Of a DNA stretch of 64,000 bases, positions 47,762 through 60,339 are shown one piece after another (position 1 is the first letter of the stretch; each line of letters opens with the position of its first letter). The notes under the pieces were generated by a model. That model worked only from the letters and a program-made list of their open reading frames with translations. It was not told the DNA's origin and made no database searches. Position numbers and translations under genes: made by a program. This stretch comes from Bugula neritina (Eukaryota; Bryozoa; Gymnolaemata; Cheilostomatida; Bugulidae), in NCBI GenBank assembly GCA_964035545.1, contig OZ037769.1:15623133-15687132 (forward strand). The letters are read 5' to 3'.

Positions 47762-48125
47762 TACAGACAGTATACAGCTAGTAAGGAGTGGATACAGTAT
47801 ACAGTCAGCAAGGAGTGGATACAGTATACAGTCAGTAAGGAGTTGATACAGTATACAGCTAGTAAGGAGTGGATAGAGTATAGAGCTAGCAAGGAGTGGA
47901 TACAGTATACAGTCAGTAAGGAGTGGATACAGTATACAGTTAGTATAAGGAGTGGATACAGTATACAGCTGGTAAGGAGTGGATACAGTATACAGCTGAT
48001 AAGGAGTGGATACAGTATACAGTCAGCAAGGAGTGGATACAGTATACAGCTGGTAAGGAGTGGATACAGTATACAGATAGCAAGGAGTGGATACAGCATA
48101 CAGCTAGTAAGGAGTGGATACAGAA
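47762..48125. repeat. 27-bp minisatellite
   Basis: About 13 copies of a 27-bp unit containing AAGGAGTGGATACAGTATAC followed by a variable CAGCTAGT/CAGTCAGT segment. Long ORFs on both strands here are by-products of the repeat. Confidence 0.93.
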
Positions 48126-48149
48126 TCCTTAGCTCCCACCACACAGTAA

Positions 48150-48260
48150 CATAGCTTTAGCTCACGTCTCCAGTGAGATACCAACTTGAGGATTGAACTT
48201 CAAAAGTCACTATAAGTTGTGTTCTTAACTTCTGCAAAAAATGCATTGGTTGGTCCGTGA
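48150..48260 (+). repeat. Dispersed repeat, copy 1
   Basis: ACATAGCTTTAGCTCACGTC, TGAGGATTGAACTTC, AGTCACTATAAGTT and CTTCTGC align in order with 60218-60330. The GGATTGAAC part resembles a B box, so a tRNA-derived repeat is possible. Confidence 0.45.
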
Positions 48261-48269
48261 AACCATACA

Positions 48270-49338
48270 CCCTCTCTGCTACTAAGGAATTGCCACTATG
48301 TAACTCTACCCTTCTACCATATATTGCCACATTTCCATTTACATGAAGACATCTTGTCCAGACATAAAAAAACTGAAATATTTTGTAAGAGTCTCTGCTG
48401 AGATTACTGTAACTGTACTGGCTTAAAGCCCGGGCTTAATCTGGAGGCTGTTTAAAGAATGTTACTATATTTAGCATAATATTAAGAGCTTAATATACTC
48501 AAACCTGCAACTAATTTAAGGCCAATACCATATTTATTCTATACGTTTCACACTATATAATAAGTTGAATTGGTTTTTTATTCAGACAACATTTTTAAGC
48601 AAATCGGCAAACACAATTTTTTTCTATTTGGCAACATATGTATTTTGAATAAAATTAACAATTGCAACGATTAACAATAAAAATTCATGAATAATAAAAT
48701 AACAACCTTATGATAAATTGTTTACAAATTGCAGTGTGAGATTGCATTATAGGAAAATAATGATTTATAAGAGGAATAATATAAAGGCCATTAATGTTTT
48801 ATCAGAAAAAAGTAATAAATAACAGGAATAATTTAAATGGCAATATCACAGATAATTGAAATAATTGGAAATAACCATAGAAAAATATAAACAGTAACTT
48901 TGACACATCCTCTTATCATACGAATGCTAATCACACAGCCATGTTTAGCCAAAAGTCATGAGTTCCAGTTTGACCGAAACATTTGAAATATCTTATACAG
49001 TATCAGTAAGAGAGTACTTAGCTTGTATTATTTTCATTGTAATACTCGTCTAGTGAAGGTATATATTCTTCTTTTATACAGTAAAATATCTTATTTATAT
49101 TTAGCCACACAGTTTCCACGTTCCCTTACATAACAACCTTCCGTGGCAACCTATAAAAGGATGAAATGTTGAGAACATTTAAAACAACAAGTATACTTTG
49201 TTAGTTAAAACCAAACTAATTGTGAAACTTTTTATATGTATTTTAACTTTATGTAAAGTTTCTAAGACTCTAGATGTTAGAGTAAGTACCTTCATTTTCA
49301 ACCGCAAGCATCAGAGATGGTGTTGGTTGTTTTAGATC
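48270..49338. other. Intergenic stretch
   Basis: No supported gene; AT-rich. Confidence 0.4.
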
Positions 49339-49344
49339 TTTATT
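49339..49344 (-). terminator. Poly(A) signal of four-TM gene 2
   Basis: AATAAA on the minus strand 70 bases past the stop codon at 49414. Confidence 0.5.
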
Positions 49345-49413
49345 TCATGGAGGGCTGTAGCAAGGTTAGTTGGAGAAGCCATGCTTTATATACAAAGTTA
49401 CATTGTGAGTCTC

Positions 49414-49956
49414 TTATACACCATGGACAGGAACTTGTAATGTTTCAACGGTCAGATAGCTCTTAGGCTTGCTGTCGATCTTATTAGACTCCAAATCGTC
49501 TGTGACGCAGGTCTCCTCAATGCCGGGGCTGCCTTTCTCTTTACACCAAGTGACAAGTGAATAAACTAAGTAAGTCACACAGATGAATAAGCAGCAGATC
49601 GTAGAGATCAAGCAGTTTAGAGCAGAGCTTTGATCATAACTCATTGGAGAGGTCGAGGAATGGAAAGCAAAGTACCAGATGTTTACGGCTAGACCTATGC
49701 TAGTCTGAGTGGTGGCTGTCGTATGCACAATTCTAGCCGTCTGATTGGTGAGGTGAGATATTATCAATCCCATAATTCCACAAACAAGCAGCGACAGTGT
49801 CGGCAAAAATCTCGAAGTAAATTTGACTGCTACATGTTCAATTTTGGAATCGATGTATGTGGTGTCGCTGTAATGACGACTGCACAGAGCAATGGAGGAT
49901 AGTGATGTAATGATCTGAAGTAGGGCAACTCCAAATAGTATCTTGTTAACTGCCAT
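49414..49956 (-). CDS. Four-transmembrane family protein 2
   Basis: 180 residues starting MAVNKILFGVALLQIITSLS (the in-frame upstream ATG at 50013 lies in the intron; acceptor ATCTTTATAG at 49972 supports the 49956 start). Membrane segments at about 5-25, 50-69, 76-99 and 112-136; extracellular loop 1 has CSRHYSDT; NQT between helices 2 and 3 would be cytosolic. The polar C-terminal tail ends ETLQVPVHGV, sharing LQVP with paralogue 1. Family resemblance to MS4A-like four-pass proteins is tentative. The 5'-UTR exon, intron and TATA box are visible upstream. Confidence 0.82.
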   Translation of the reverse strand: MAVNKILFGVALLQIITSLSSIALCSRHYSDTTYIDSKIEHVAVKFTSRFLPTLSLLVCGIMGLIISHLTNQTARIVHTTATTQTSIGLAVNIWYFAFHSSTSPMSYDQSSALNCLISTICCLFICVTYLVYSLVTWCKEKGSPGIEETCVTDDLESNKIDSKPKSYLTVETLQVPVHGV

Positions 49957-50159
49957 CTTTGTTTGTGAATCTATAAAGATACGAACACTCAATGAGTTTG
50001 ATAAAAAAAGCATTCAAGAAAAAATTTACATGATGAAGTCAAAGTTGCAAAAAATAGTGCAATCGAAGAAAACTATTAGTAAAAAATTATGCTAAATTTT
50101 ACAAATTTTTTTTGATTAATTTGAAGCATGAAATCAAAACAGTTTTCTCAACACTTACC

Positions 50160-50265
50160 ACAAGTAGTGCAGAGACTCTGCCTGTAAAAATTGTCACGTA
50201 GTTAGTTTCAATCTACAGAAATATGACTCTGGGAACTGGCGTTGTGGTTGAGTGGTCGTAGATCA
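50160..50265 (-). other. 5'-UTR exon of four-TM gene 2
   Basis: Ends in CTACTTGTG|GTAAGTGTTG, a perfect donor. The expected transcription start is about 30 bases downstream of the TATA box at 50291-50298. Confidence 0.55.
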
Positions 50266-50290
50266 ATGAGCAGGTACAGCTAGTTGCTAC

Positions 50291-50298
50291 CTTTTATA
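50291..50298 (-). promoter_or_regulatory. TATA box of four-TM gene 2
   Basis: GGTATAAAAGG on the minus strand, a close match to the TATA consensus, correctly placed for the 5'-UTR exon. Confidence 0.6.
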
Positions 50299-50329
50299 CC
50301 CCTACTTCAGTCATCAATCATCATCAATA

Positions 50330-52880
50330 TTCGGTTTAATTATCAAAATATTGCCAATGATTGTTTAAATATAGATAATCAGAGACAACAATATATCACT
50401 AGCAATCAGGAAATGTTTTACGCATGGCACACAAAATGACATGTTGAAATATTTTAGTATAATTTAATAAGGCTTGAGCTTGTTTAGATGTGTTGTGACT
50501 GACACATCGATCAAACAGCTTCTTGTGATGATAGAAACCTTTTTTGTTATCACACCTGCGTTTTAGCATTTACTAAGAATTTGGTAAAACAAAATAAAAT
50601 GTCTATCTAATGAAAACTAGCGTCAGTTTATATTATAGTCACTATCCCTGTGCATGATTACCCCTGATGAAAGATTTATTTTAAATTGGGCTATAAGGAC
50701 TTATTCTGCATATTGGTGCATTATTATGATTGGATGCTCTTTCTAACATCACCGCCGGTGATAAGACTATAGAACTACTGGTGAGTGCTCTACCTATACA
50801 GCTGCCTTCTGTATATCTATAATAGTCGCAATCAAAACTAATATAAGTTTCAAAAACTTATAAAATAAGTAATCTGGCAACTGGGAAATAATTTCCATCA
50901 AATACCAGGCAAACGCTGATATTGCTTTTATGTTTGCTCCATCATTTTATGACATTTATGACATAGTTTGCATAAAACTTTTTGTTTAGGAAGCAAAATG
51001 GGAGCTTGAATTGCAAAAGAAACATGAAAATTGAGAAGTTTTTTTGAAGAATGCTAGCACATACATGACATTCAACAAACATGCTTAAGCTACTACATCT
51101 AGAATTACAGGTTTATAACTTGACAGTTTAATAAACTAGCTAATAATCCAACTTGTATCCTAGCTTCTACATAACACTTCAACCAATCAGCAGCAGCCTA
51201 CCAATTCGAACTGGTAAACAGGAAATGTAAGGTAAAAGTAAGATTAATTGTCTTCTTATATTCTAACAGAAGTGAGATTTTTGTCAGCAGCTTGGAGAAT
51301 GCTGCTGGTATATGCTGCTGCCACACTGTGGTTGTGTCTTGAGAAATGCAACGACCTGGATCAAAGGTCTTGTAATATGAATTCCCTATAAAGATACAGC
51401 TCCGAGTTTTACACACAGCCAAAAAAGCTTTCAAGCAAGTGTGTTGGATTTGAAGGAGGCGTCAGATAAAAATTAGGAGTTATTTTCTCTCTTTAGTCAT
51501 ATGTGTACGATAGATACATATAGATGATAAGCTGTTTTGGAGAAATTTACAAAGGAGTGGTACAAAATATTTCTCATATTTTTATAAAAATGCGATATTG
51601 CTCATATATATAATTTTCATTGCAGTATTGTAATATTTTCTTACATTCTATACTCCCTTTGCGATGGTTGAATTATGACTCATTATTCTGCAATGTCTAA
51701 AAAATTAAAACATTGCAAAAATGTAATTTCAATTCTAAAAATATAGTTTTTCAATTCTCTGTAGAAATTAAATAATATATTATGCAAATTGCAATAAATA
51801 TAGAAAATCAACAGTAGTTTTCAAATAGTTGCACAACCCCAAACATTCTAAATAAAGAATATTACTTCAGTGTTATTGAATTTCCAGTGATTTCTACAAG
51901 TTGCTCTCATGTTGATGTCAGACTGCGTAAAATAAGGACACATCAGTACATCAGTTGTAGGGTTGAGTGAGCACATGACTAAGAGACAGTCTATTTGTGT
52001 CACTTGCTGAGGTGTCCACAGCATGACATCTGACTTAATCCTCAGTGCAACTCGTATCAGGATGTGTGAGTTGGTTCTAGAATATTCATCAGTTGTTCAG
52101 ATGTCTTCCTCTAGAAGAATTATCCTCTGTCTAGAACTATGCTCTATTATATTGTTTTGAGTTGCAGTGTTTTAGTACAGGTGTACCCTTAGCTTGATTG
52201 GAATCATCTTTTGCATGACCATCAACACTTCCTGCATCATTAGAGCTGAAACTCACAGTGCAGCAAACAAAATTTATGCGAATTAAAGCATGAGATAAAA
52301 ATACAGTTCAACAAAATAAGAAATTGTACCCAACTTAACAATTGAACTTACTTTTATGAGTTGTCTCTCCTCATATGTATTTATTAACATATTGAGGGGT
52401 TTGGTCCATTTTATAGCCTATATAACTGTTTCAATTATTGACTTAATTTAAATAATATAATTAATCAAATATTATTCAGGCATAAGCTATTAGCACATAA
52501 CAATTTTAGCACAAAGAAACAAGCTGTATCTACAATAGAGTTGTTTGCAATGTTGCTTTAATGTTAGCACAGCTTGATGCTATACAGCCCATTTCTAGCA
52601 TTTCAATTAGTTTGGAAATGTAAGGCTTAGATATATGTGCGGCTAGTAGATAAGGTATAGAGTTTTGGAATCGTTTGTAATTAGAAGCACATCTGACCCT
52701 CCCCCTTTTCCTGCTGCCTATTAATTATTTAAACTAATCTTAAAAATACGTCTCCTCTTTAAAAATTAATAATTGACTAAAGTTGTGTGCGACCAATATG
52801 AGAATTTTAATTTTTGCCGTTAATAGCTATAATAATGCTAATATTGCTAATTACATTCAGCTGCAATTACTCACCATGTC
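50330..52880. other. Intergenic stretch
   Basis: No gene recognised. Near 52914 CCTTCTGCAG starts a short open plus-strand frame (FLQGDSLPLSGCHYNQPWMS) without a good donor; doubtful. Confidence 0.3.
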
Positions 52881-53116
52881 AATTTATAACTTGTTATGTC
52901 GTGTCCTTCTGCAGTTCCTCCAGGGTGATTCTCTACCACTCTCTGGGTGTCACTACAACCAGCCATGGATGTCCTGTGTCTTAGTTTCTAAGTGTGGATT
53001 ATATTCCTTATAATATATTATGTATATATTGCATATGTATTATATGTATACAATACTATAACATGTATATTACTTATAGATTGTGTATATTTCACATGCA
53101 TATATTACGTATATTT

Positions 53117-53247
<131 letters not shown>

Positions 53248-53668
53248 TATTTATCTTCTTTATATAAAAGTTGTTTGTAAATTTGTTTGGCTTAAAAGCT
53301 TCAAATGATGTTCTCTTAACCGACACGTTATTCTTTTTATGCATGCATTGAAACTTTAATTTTAAATGTTTTTGTTTTTAATTTGTTTGTCAACTTTTTA
53401 AATCATCACTCCTTTACTGAAGCAAAACAATTTTAGCATTTGATTTACCCTACATCTAAATCGGTTGTTTTGATGGCTACAAATTACACAAGACGTATTG
53501 CGCATTTCTGAAAAGACATTAATAGTGGCATTCTACAGTTAAAAATAAACAATTTTGTTTTTATAACTTCTCTTTGTATAAAATTAGTTATTCTGCTGTG
53601 TAAGCTGTCCTGGTCATCAGTTTTTATTTATTTTTATTTAGCGAAGCCGATGGAATTTCTATAAGTAG

Positions 53669-53827
53669 AATGTTCTGCTATGATTCAAATAATTTCAAAT
53701 GGAATCACTATTGCACTTCCTCAAGTAGCTAGTTTCAAAACTCTGCTGCAATTTAGAACACACATGTATTTGTTGGAAAACCCACAGCAAAAAAAGGATA
53801 TCAGGGTACAACTTTTGCATCTTGTAG
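53669..53827 (+). CDS. Candidate exon, product unknown
   Basis: Open frame of 52 codons (CSAMIQIISNGITIALPQVA and onward to VQLLHLV) ending at GTAG|GTAATG. The acceptor is ambiguous: a better T-rich acceptor at 53640 would use another frame. Unrecognised. Confidence 0.25.
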
Positions 53828-54375
53828 GTAATGACTAGCATTTCCTGTTTCCAGATGGTACCATGACATTGCATCAACTTTAGAGGACACGGAGTGGACA
53901 AAATTTAATTAAAACATTTTTGCAGTTTCCTAAACAAGATTTAGTGCTAATATTATGTATTAATTCTAAATTTAGTTTATAAACAAAAAAGGAAACCGTC
54001 CTGGCAAAATGTTCAATCAAATGTTTTTGGTTTGAGCTTTCAGTACTGCTGGAAGTAGGAGTGGTAGCGCTGTAAGAATGAACTAGCGGCTATATTTGAT
54101 AAGACTTCTGCCGGTTGTTGGGCTTCACCCCAAATCAAGGCCTATTTAAAAAGGAACATTACTGATAAGTCTGAGAATATAGTTGCAGAAATATTTTAAA
54201 ACAATCATAAAGCCAATTAGTCTAAACACAGCTTTATGGTGTAGATATTTAACATAATATTTTAGTCGAATAAATACAAAGTTTTTATTAAAAAAATCAA
54301 ACAAATCATTAACATTATAGCATAAAAGAAAGATCTAACATATTAAAAATTTAAACTGACATATTTGAATTTCAG

Positions 54376-54582
54376 AATGCATTTCTCATTGCACTTGTTG
54401 AAAGTGCATTTGCACCGATTAGACCTATAGTTGATGAAGAAAATGCTAAGTCAGGGGTTCCTGCATGGTGCATCCAGGAGGTGCTATTAATTAGCTGGAT
54501 ATATTCATCCTCCCTAGACATGCACAGACTGCGTGTTGAGTCAAGTAAACCACCAGATGCATGCAATGGATACAAATATTCT
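54376..54582 (+). CDS. Candidate internal exon, product unknown
   Basis: 207 nt, phase 0 at both ends, acceptor TTGAATTTCAG and consensus donor GTAAGT. It encodes 69 residues beginning NAFLIALVESAFAPIRPIVD, with SGVPAWCIQEVLLISWIYSS in the middle and ending CNGYKYS. G+C content and both splice sites support a real exon of a plus-strand gene; the family was not recognised, and no partner exon could be joined. Confidence 0.5.
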
Positions 54583-54784
54583 GTAAGTTGAGTCAATAGC
54601 TGATAAAAACTTGCTTGTCCCAATAAAAGATCCTAGTGCCTACATGTAGAACTAGAATAATGTTTAAAGAATAAGAATATTTATTCTACTTGAAATTTAG
54701 TCAACATTACTATAGCTATGAGAACTTTTTCAAGCTAAACAAACTATAAATAGTGTTCAATGTGTTGTACACTATAAAATTTTT

Positions 54785-54858
54785 GCCCCACCAGCTGGGA
54801 TTCGAACACGAGGCATATGGCTTGCAAGCAGTGGAGCTACCATTACACCATAGGAGCC
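54785..54858 (-). repeat. tRNA-like repeat, copy 4
   Basis: Minus strand: GGCTCCTATGGTGTAATGGT, CTTGCAAGCC, GTGTTCGAATCCC. It shares the upstream flank GTGTTGAGTTTACCCAGTGG with copy 2. The acceptor ends no longer pair well; a decayed copy. Confidence 0.6.
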
Positions 54859-54869
54859 ACTGGGTAAAC

Positions 54870-55860
54870 TCAACACTACACACCCTTAGCAAGATATCAC
54901 AAAACTAAAATTCAACTTAAAAAGCTTTTTAAATAAAAGATTGCATTGTGCAGCTTGCACATTTAGTCTTAAAATTTTGTAGATGTATAGGAGTGTGGCC
55001 CCTATTTCATTCTGAAAACTACATTAGAAGAATCTATTTTACTTTGTGTTAAATCTCATAAGTATTATTGATCACATGCTAAGCTGTAAATCTGCGTTCT
55101 TCAGTTTGTATATCATCCACAACTTAAGTCACTCCTGGATCAGTACCTATTTTTAGCAGCCAAGCTCTTTTTAATATAATGGTAATCCTAATATTTATAG
55201 AATTAATCATATTGTAAGGTAAATGGTCTCATTATGCTATGAGTATGAGACTAACCGATGATTAGGTCTCCCTTACTGATCTAATTCTCATCAACTAGTA
55301 GTAAATAGCTCAATAATAATGTATCAATACTATTTGTGGTTGTAAACCGCTTCTGATCATTCATTGACATCAAAGAAGACCACAATACCAAGCTTTTGTG
55401 CGTTGGCTAACTAAAACAAAATAGAAGTTGATCCGAATTCAAAAAGACTCTGGCTAAACACCTCAGCTTTCGCAGTCAATGCCCTCTATGCAATGTTATT
55501 CCGTTTTATATCAAGTTAGTCATTGTGACAATAAATTATTTATTGACAGATCTGTGCTATTTTTTCTTTGATTATTTCTAAATCAGCAGACGCTGATTGT
55601 ACTTATGATGTATTAGTATTTTGACACCATATTGCTCTAATAGTTATTATATAATAGATGAATTGGGAAAGGAGCTATAAATAATTTGACACACACCAAA
55701 TCATCATATTGTTTGGATGAGTTAATTTTATTATAGAGTAATAAATTGTATATCCTATTTATATTATTTATGTGATTCAATGTGCAACAGCTTGCCTAAT
55801 TTTTAAAAATATTTTAATTATAGCACTTTAAGTACAGAATGTATAATATTGAGTATATGT
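54870..55860. other. Non-coding stretch
   Basis: No supported feature. Confidence 0.4.
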
Positions 55861-55870
55861 AGTCTGTTAG

Positions 55871-56066
55871 CACAGCTGTGGTCTATATAGGGGTTAGAGC
55901 GTTTACCTGGTAAGCACAGAGTCATGGGTTCAAGCCCCGACAAAGGCCATTGGTGATGTTAGGAAGAGCATTCAGTCATAATTGCTCCTGTGTCACATCT
56001 GAATAAGTCCTTAGCCCGCTTTAACAAAAACCCTTCCATCAGAGATTTCTCACAGGGATAGTGACT
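55871..56066 (+). repeat. tRNA-derived SINE, copy 2
   Basis: The head is tRNA-like (A box TGGTCTATATAGGGGTTAGAG, B box GGGTTCAAGCC). The body GGTGATGTTAGGAAGAGCAT, TCAGTCATAATTGC, GAATAAGTCCTTAGC, TCTCACAGGGATA is shared with 35045-35205. The body GAAGAGCATTCAGTCATAA loosely resembles conserved SINE cores of other animals; that is an impression only. Confidence 0.7.
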
Positions 56067-56838
56067 ATAAATTTGCGTGAGTAGTCTGTTAACACAATAG
56101 CTATATGAGTCTTTTATTGAAGCTAACACAGGGGGCTTTCTGTTAACATTTACAGGTGCTGATATTGGAAGGGGGAGCCAAATAGTCAAAAATTCACGTC
56201 TACCCAAAGTTTATGGCATCAGAATAAAGGTATATGAGAGTTGTGGGTGTGAGAGGAAGTAAGATAGCAAGGGTAGAAGTAATAATAGAAGAATTAAGAG
56301 CAAATAATAGAGATGTGAAACTGAATAATGGGCATAGTATACAGTAAGGGTATAGGGAAATGAATAATAACAGTATAAGGCCAAATATTAGATCTAAAAT
56401 CATAAATAATGAGAGCTAACTGGCTTCCTCTAAACATATGAGGAAGTAAAATTATTATATACTTTATTGTGAGCAAATGTGTTGGAATAATGAATGAATC
56501 CCTGACTATTTGGCATTCCATGCAAAGCACAATTTGTAATACTACAATGCGCATCTGACTCCATACATTTCTATTTATTCTATACAAAAAATATATGAAT
56601 TGCAATAAAAGCTATAAAATTCTAAAAATTAATAAATAAAAATTTATCAAAGAGTATTACAACATTTTATCTTTGTAAATATTATTCCATAGTAATGTTT
56701 GACAGTATGACAACTATAATAACTTAATATATACTGTATTATAAAACATATAGTAATAAACAAAGCATGTTTAAGAAGTTTGGTAAATTCGATCTTACAA
56801 CAAATAAATAAAGTTCCTATTACTTGGCTTGTTTAATT

Positions 56839-57279
56839 TTAGTTTGTATGGGTGGTCTTAGACCTCCCCCACTCAACAGCCAAATAGACTAAGTACCCTA
56901 GACAGGTGGCGAGACAGAGGGTGGTGGATATGACACATCTCAATGCAGAGTTCTGTTCATAGACTACTGGTGATGTGTTGTACTGGTAGACAAAGAACCA
57001 GACGTTGACTGCAACCCCTACGGTAGTCTGCACTGTGATGGTGGTGTGAACAGTTCTGAGTGTCTCGTTGACCATACAGGAGATGATAACTCCAATGATG
57101 CCGCAGATCAGCAGTGATATTGAGGGAAGGCATCGAACAGTCCATATAACAGCTGTGCTCGCTGCTGTTGTGTTCATCTCTGTTAAGTTACTATAATGTG
57201 TAGTACACAGAGCTATTGAACACAGTGATGTGATCACTTGGAGTAGAGCAACTCCAAATAGTACCTTGTTGGCAACCAT
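56839..57279 (-). CDS. Four-transmembrane family protein 3
   Basis: 146 residues starting MVANKVLFGVALLQVITSLC, with four membrane segments placed as in the two paralogues and closest to paralogue 1 (SLLICGIIGVIISC, VNETLRTVHTTITVQTTVG). The C-terminal tail is cut short after VEWGRSKTTHTN, so the LQVP motif of the others is absent: a frame change or an alternative end. Acceptor CTATTTTTCAG lies about 35 bases upstream of the ATG; a candidate 5'-UTR donor GTAAAT lies near 57655. Confidence 0.82.
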   Translation of the reverse strand: MVANKVLFGVALLQVITSLCSIALCTTHYSNLTEMNTTAASTAVIWTVRCLPSISLLICGIIGVIISCMVNETLRTVHTTITVQTTVGVAVNVWFFVYQYNTSPVVYEQNSALRCVISTTLCLATCLGYLVYLAVEWGRSKTTHTN

Positions 57280-57669
57280 GACTGTTTGGTTTTCAAACAG
57301 GGAAATATTTGACCTGAAAAATAGTTTACGCCGGTCAAAAGCACAAAAAGCTTCCTTAGAAAATAAGTGCTTCTTAAATTATTACTTTAGTAATTTATAA
57401 TCCATTGCTAAATTCTAAACATGGCAGGAAAATTGCCTTGCGTGTAAAAAACACAATTCATGGTGAAACATAATTAATACAGTAAATAGATTTTACGTAA
57501 AAACACAGTGGTTCATTGTATTCCCTGAGCACGTGTGTTATATTTTATATTTCGGTAGAAGCTGTATACTAACTAATAGTTTAAAGTTTACAGACATATT
57601 GTAGTTCTACACTATAACACTTGTATGTGTACTTTGGAATATTTCGCATTAAATTTACCTGTAATAAAT

Positions 57670-59540
57670 CACCTGCAGCGAATTTGCAGCTCTTCCTTTG
57701 TTACTCCCTTTACAAAAGATGGGATAATTACCTTAAGCTCTTGTCTCTATATGTTATTAGGATGTATGCTCGTATAATTGTCGTAGATAATTAAAATAAT
57801 CAACTTGACTATACTGACGCACACTCTATACTATATCATATTCCACATCAGTAGCTTGAGTGTTTCATGCCTTTCACAATAAAGGAACATGATATCTTTG
57901 ATTAATGAATTCAAAAACAAGGAACTCCGAATGTTGAAATCTTTCAGTAAGAAGTCTTCATCTAATTTGTTTTCTTTGATATGTTTTAGCAAGACATATT
58001 CATCAAATATAATTGCTTGAAAAAGTATAATTTGTGAACCAGGAAAGTGTCACATAAAGGGTCATGTGACCTGGTGAGGTATTGTGGTAAAAGCACTGGG
58101 AGCACCTGCTATGGAGACAAGAAATAGCTAAGTACTCATTAACCTTGTGTAAGGGTACAGTAATAGGCCAACTGTGCAGTAGACTATATAGTAAATGTCA
58201 TGGTACGCAGTATCTAGGCCAAACTTTGTAGAAAAACGCTTAATAAAGAGAAAACGTGTAGCCATAGCTTAATTTGAAGAACTCAGTATATCCTATAAAG
58301 TAAAATATATTATTACTCTATAGAGGTATAATATAGGTATATAATTATTACTATATATCTTATATAATATACATTAATATTATATTATGATAGAAAATAT
58401 GTTACCACTATATTATGATATACTATGTCTCACTACTATATTGAAACGTAACATATATTACCACTTTATTACAATGTAATATATTCACTATTATATTAAT
58501 GTAATATATATTACCACTAACAAGAGGAAAATTGAGCTGTGCTGACTCATTAAACAAAAGCTACTATAGTAAAAAGCTATTGCAAAAGCTTTCACAAAAA
58601 CTTTCATCAAACAATATTTTACTAAAAGCTTGAATGAAAATCTCCTGTAACAAATGTTATCAGCAAAATCTTTAATTTTTAATTTGGGGTTGTTTGGATA
58701 AAAGTAAAAAATATCTAATTTAGCTGATAAATTAATATTCGGTTTTTATTTCCATACTTCAGATGTTGTTTCTTCTTGCTACAAAATAAAACTTGTGAGA
58801 TGCATTTTTATGTCTCAATAAAATGAATTGCAACAGTGAGATATTATTATTTCCTCCACGCATTAAAGAGTGAGTGAGTCACTACTGCAAGTCAAGAACT
58901 GTAACATGTACAAGCAACTTTAACAGAAATTAAGGGTTATATTATTTACCCTGTACAGCTCCACACCATTATAATTATGTCTAAAACAGTTTCAAATGCA
59001 ACTTCACACGGTTATTGTAAACCTATGTGAATAGCGAATAGAAAGCTGGTCTCTACTTTCAAAAATGTTTTTTCTTGAAAAGAAATTACGTTGGTCAACT
59101 TATCCATTTACATTTCAGAATTCATACACCGGGATGGGAAGGCAAATAGTTGCAGGGTAAACCTTTCAAAAGTTTTTTTAACACATTATGCATTATAGAA
59201 TAATCCCTTATGCATCACCTTACATTATGCATTATTCTCCAATTTAGTAAACAGTATACAGCTTAGTTGTTCAAATATATTTACAAAATAATACATCAAT
59301 AGTATAGTTATAATAACTTGGGTTAGTTTAAAACCAAAGGCTATATATAAAGTAAATAGACTCATGCTAGCAGTTTCTGTAAACCAAATCATTCTTATTT
59401 CACCTCCTTGCATCACCGTGTTACGTTGCATTAATTTAGTTTTCATTTTCTTCCTAGAAGACCATGGTGTGTAAGGAAAAGCAAGTTCACTTGTTTTGCT
59501 TAGTTTTCTGCTATGAGACAAGCAGTGTACAGTTCCTGAT
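57670..59540. other. Non-coding stretch
   Basis: AT-rich with TATAATATA-like degenerate repeats at 58310-58520; no gene recognised. Confidence 0.4.
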
Positions 59541-59559
59541 GTGCTTTGTACATTCTAGT

Positions 59560-59915
59560 GTGTATTACAGTGTATATTATAGTATAATTATATTATAGTA
59601 TGTCTTGTATAGTCTACATTACAGTGTTTATTATAGTATATATATTACAGTGTATGTTACAGTGTTTATTACAGTGTATTTTAGTACATATTATAGTATG
59701 TATTATAGTATATATTACAGTGTATATTGTAGTATATATTACAGTGTTTATTATAGCATATATTATATTATATATTACAGTATATATTGTAGTATCTTTT
59801 ACAGTGGATGTTATATTATATTATAGTATATTAGGCCTATATATACTACAGTGTACATTATAGTATACATTATAGTGTACATTGCAGGATATATTACAGT
59901 GTACATAACAGTATT
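59560..59915. repeat. Degenerate TATTACAGTGTATAT repeat
   Basis: Irregular tandem repeats of TATATTACAGTGTA and TATTATAGTATATA variants, generating low-complexity ORFs. Confidence 0.9.
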
Positions 59916-60054
59916 TGCAGTATTATGCAATTTCAAAATATTAAATTCTTCTACTATATATAAATAAACTATTGGCTCACCAAATGATGAATTATGACAA
60001 GGCAGAATTTAGAAGCCAAAGGAACTTCACACCTAACTCTCACTTGGCAGTGCT

Positions 60055-60092
60055 AGCAGGTAGTTAGCAGGTAGTTAGCAGGTAGTTGGCAG
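60055..60092. repeat. Short 11-bp repeat (GCAGGTAGTTA)n
   Basis: Three to four copies of GCAGGTAGTTA. Confidence 0.85.
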
Positions 60093-60217
60093 GCACCTGA
60101 TTGGCTGAATGGTAAACGGCAAAGGCACCAATGATTGGCAAGAGATGCTAAGAGGCCTGGTGGGTTTTTTGGCAAATTGATTTCTACAGAAGTGTGCCAA
60201 GTGAATTATCAGCAGCA

Positions 60218-60330
60218 GACATAGCTTTAGTTCACTAGACATAGCTTCCACTCATGATCTAATAATATGAAGGTTTCCAGGTTGTTGAAGGGTTGAGTCT
60301 ATAAATCACTGTGAGTTCTGCAGCCAAATC
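60218..60330 (+). repeat. Dispersed repeat, copy 2
   Basis: Partner of 48150-48260: ACATAGCTTTAGTTCACTAG, AAGGGTTGAGTCTATAAATC, ACTGTGAGTTCTGC. Possibly a decayed tRNA-derived repeat. Confidence 0.45.
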
Positions 60331-60339
60331 ATCTCCAGT

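Noticed and set aside
47650-48154. ORFs over the 27-bp array
   Set aside because: Repeat artefacts open on both strands.
49957-50013. Upstream ATG extension of four-TM gene 2
   Set aside because: It crosses a good acceptor (TCTTTATAG at 49972) and is not conserved in the paralogues, so it is intronic.
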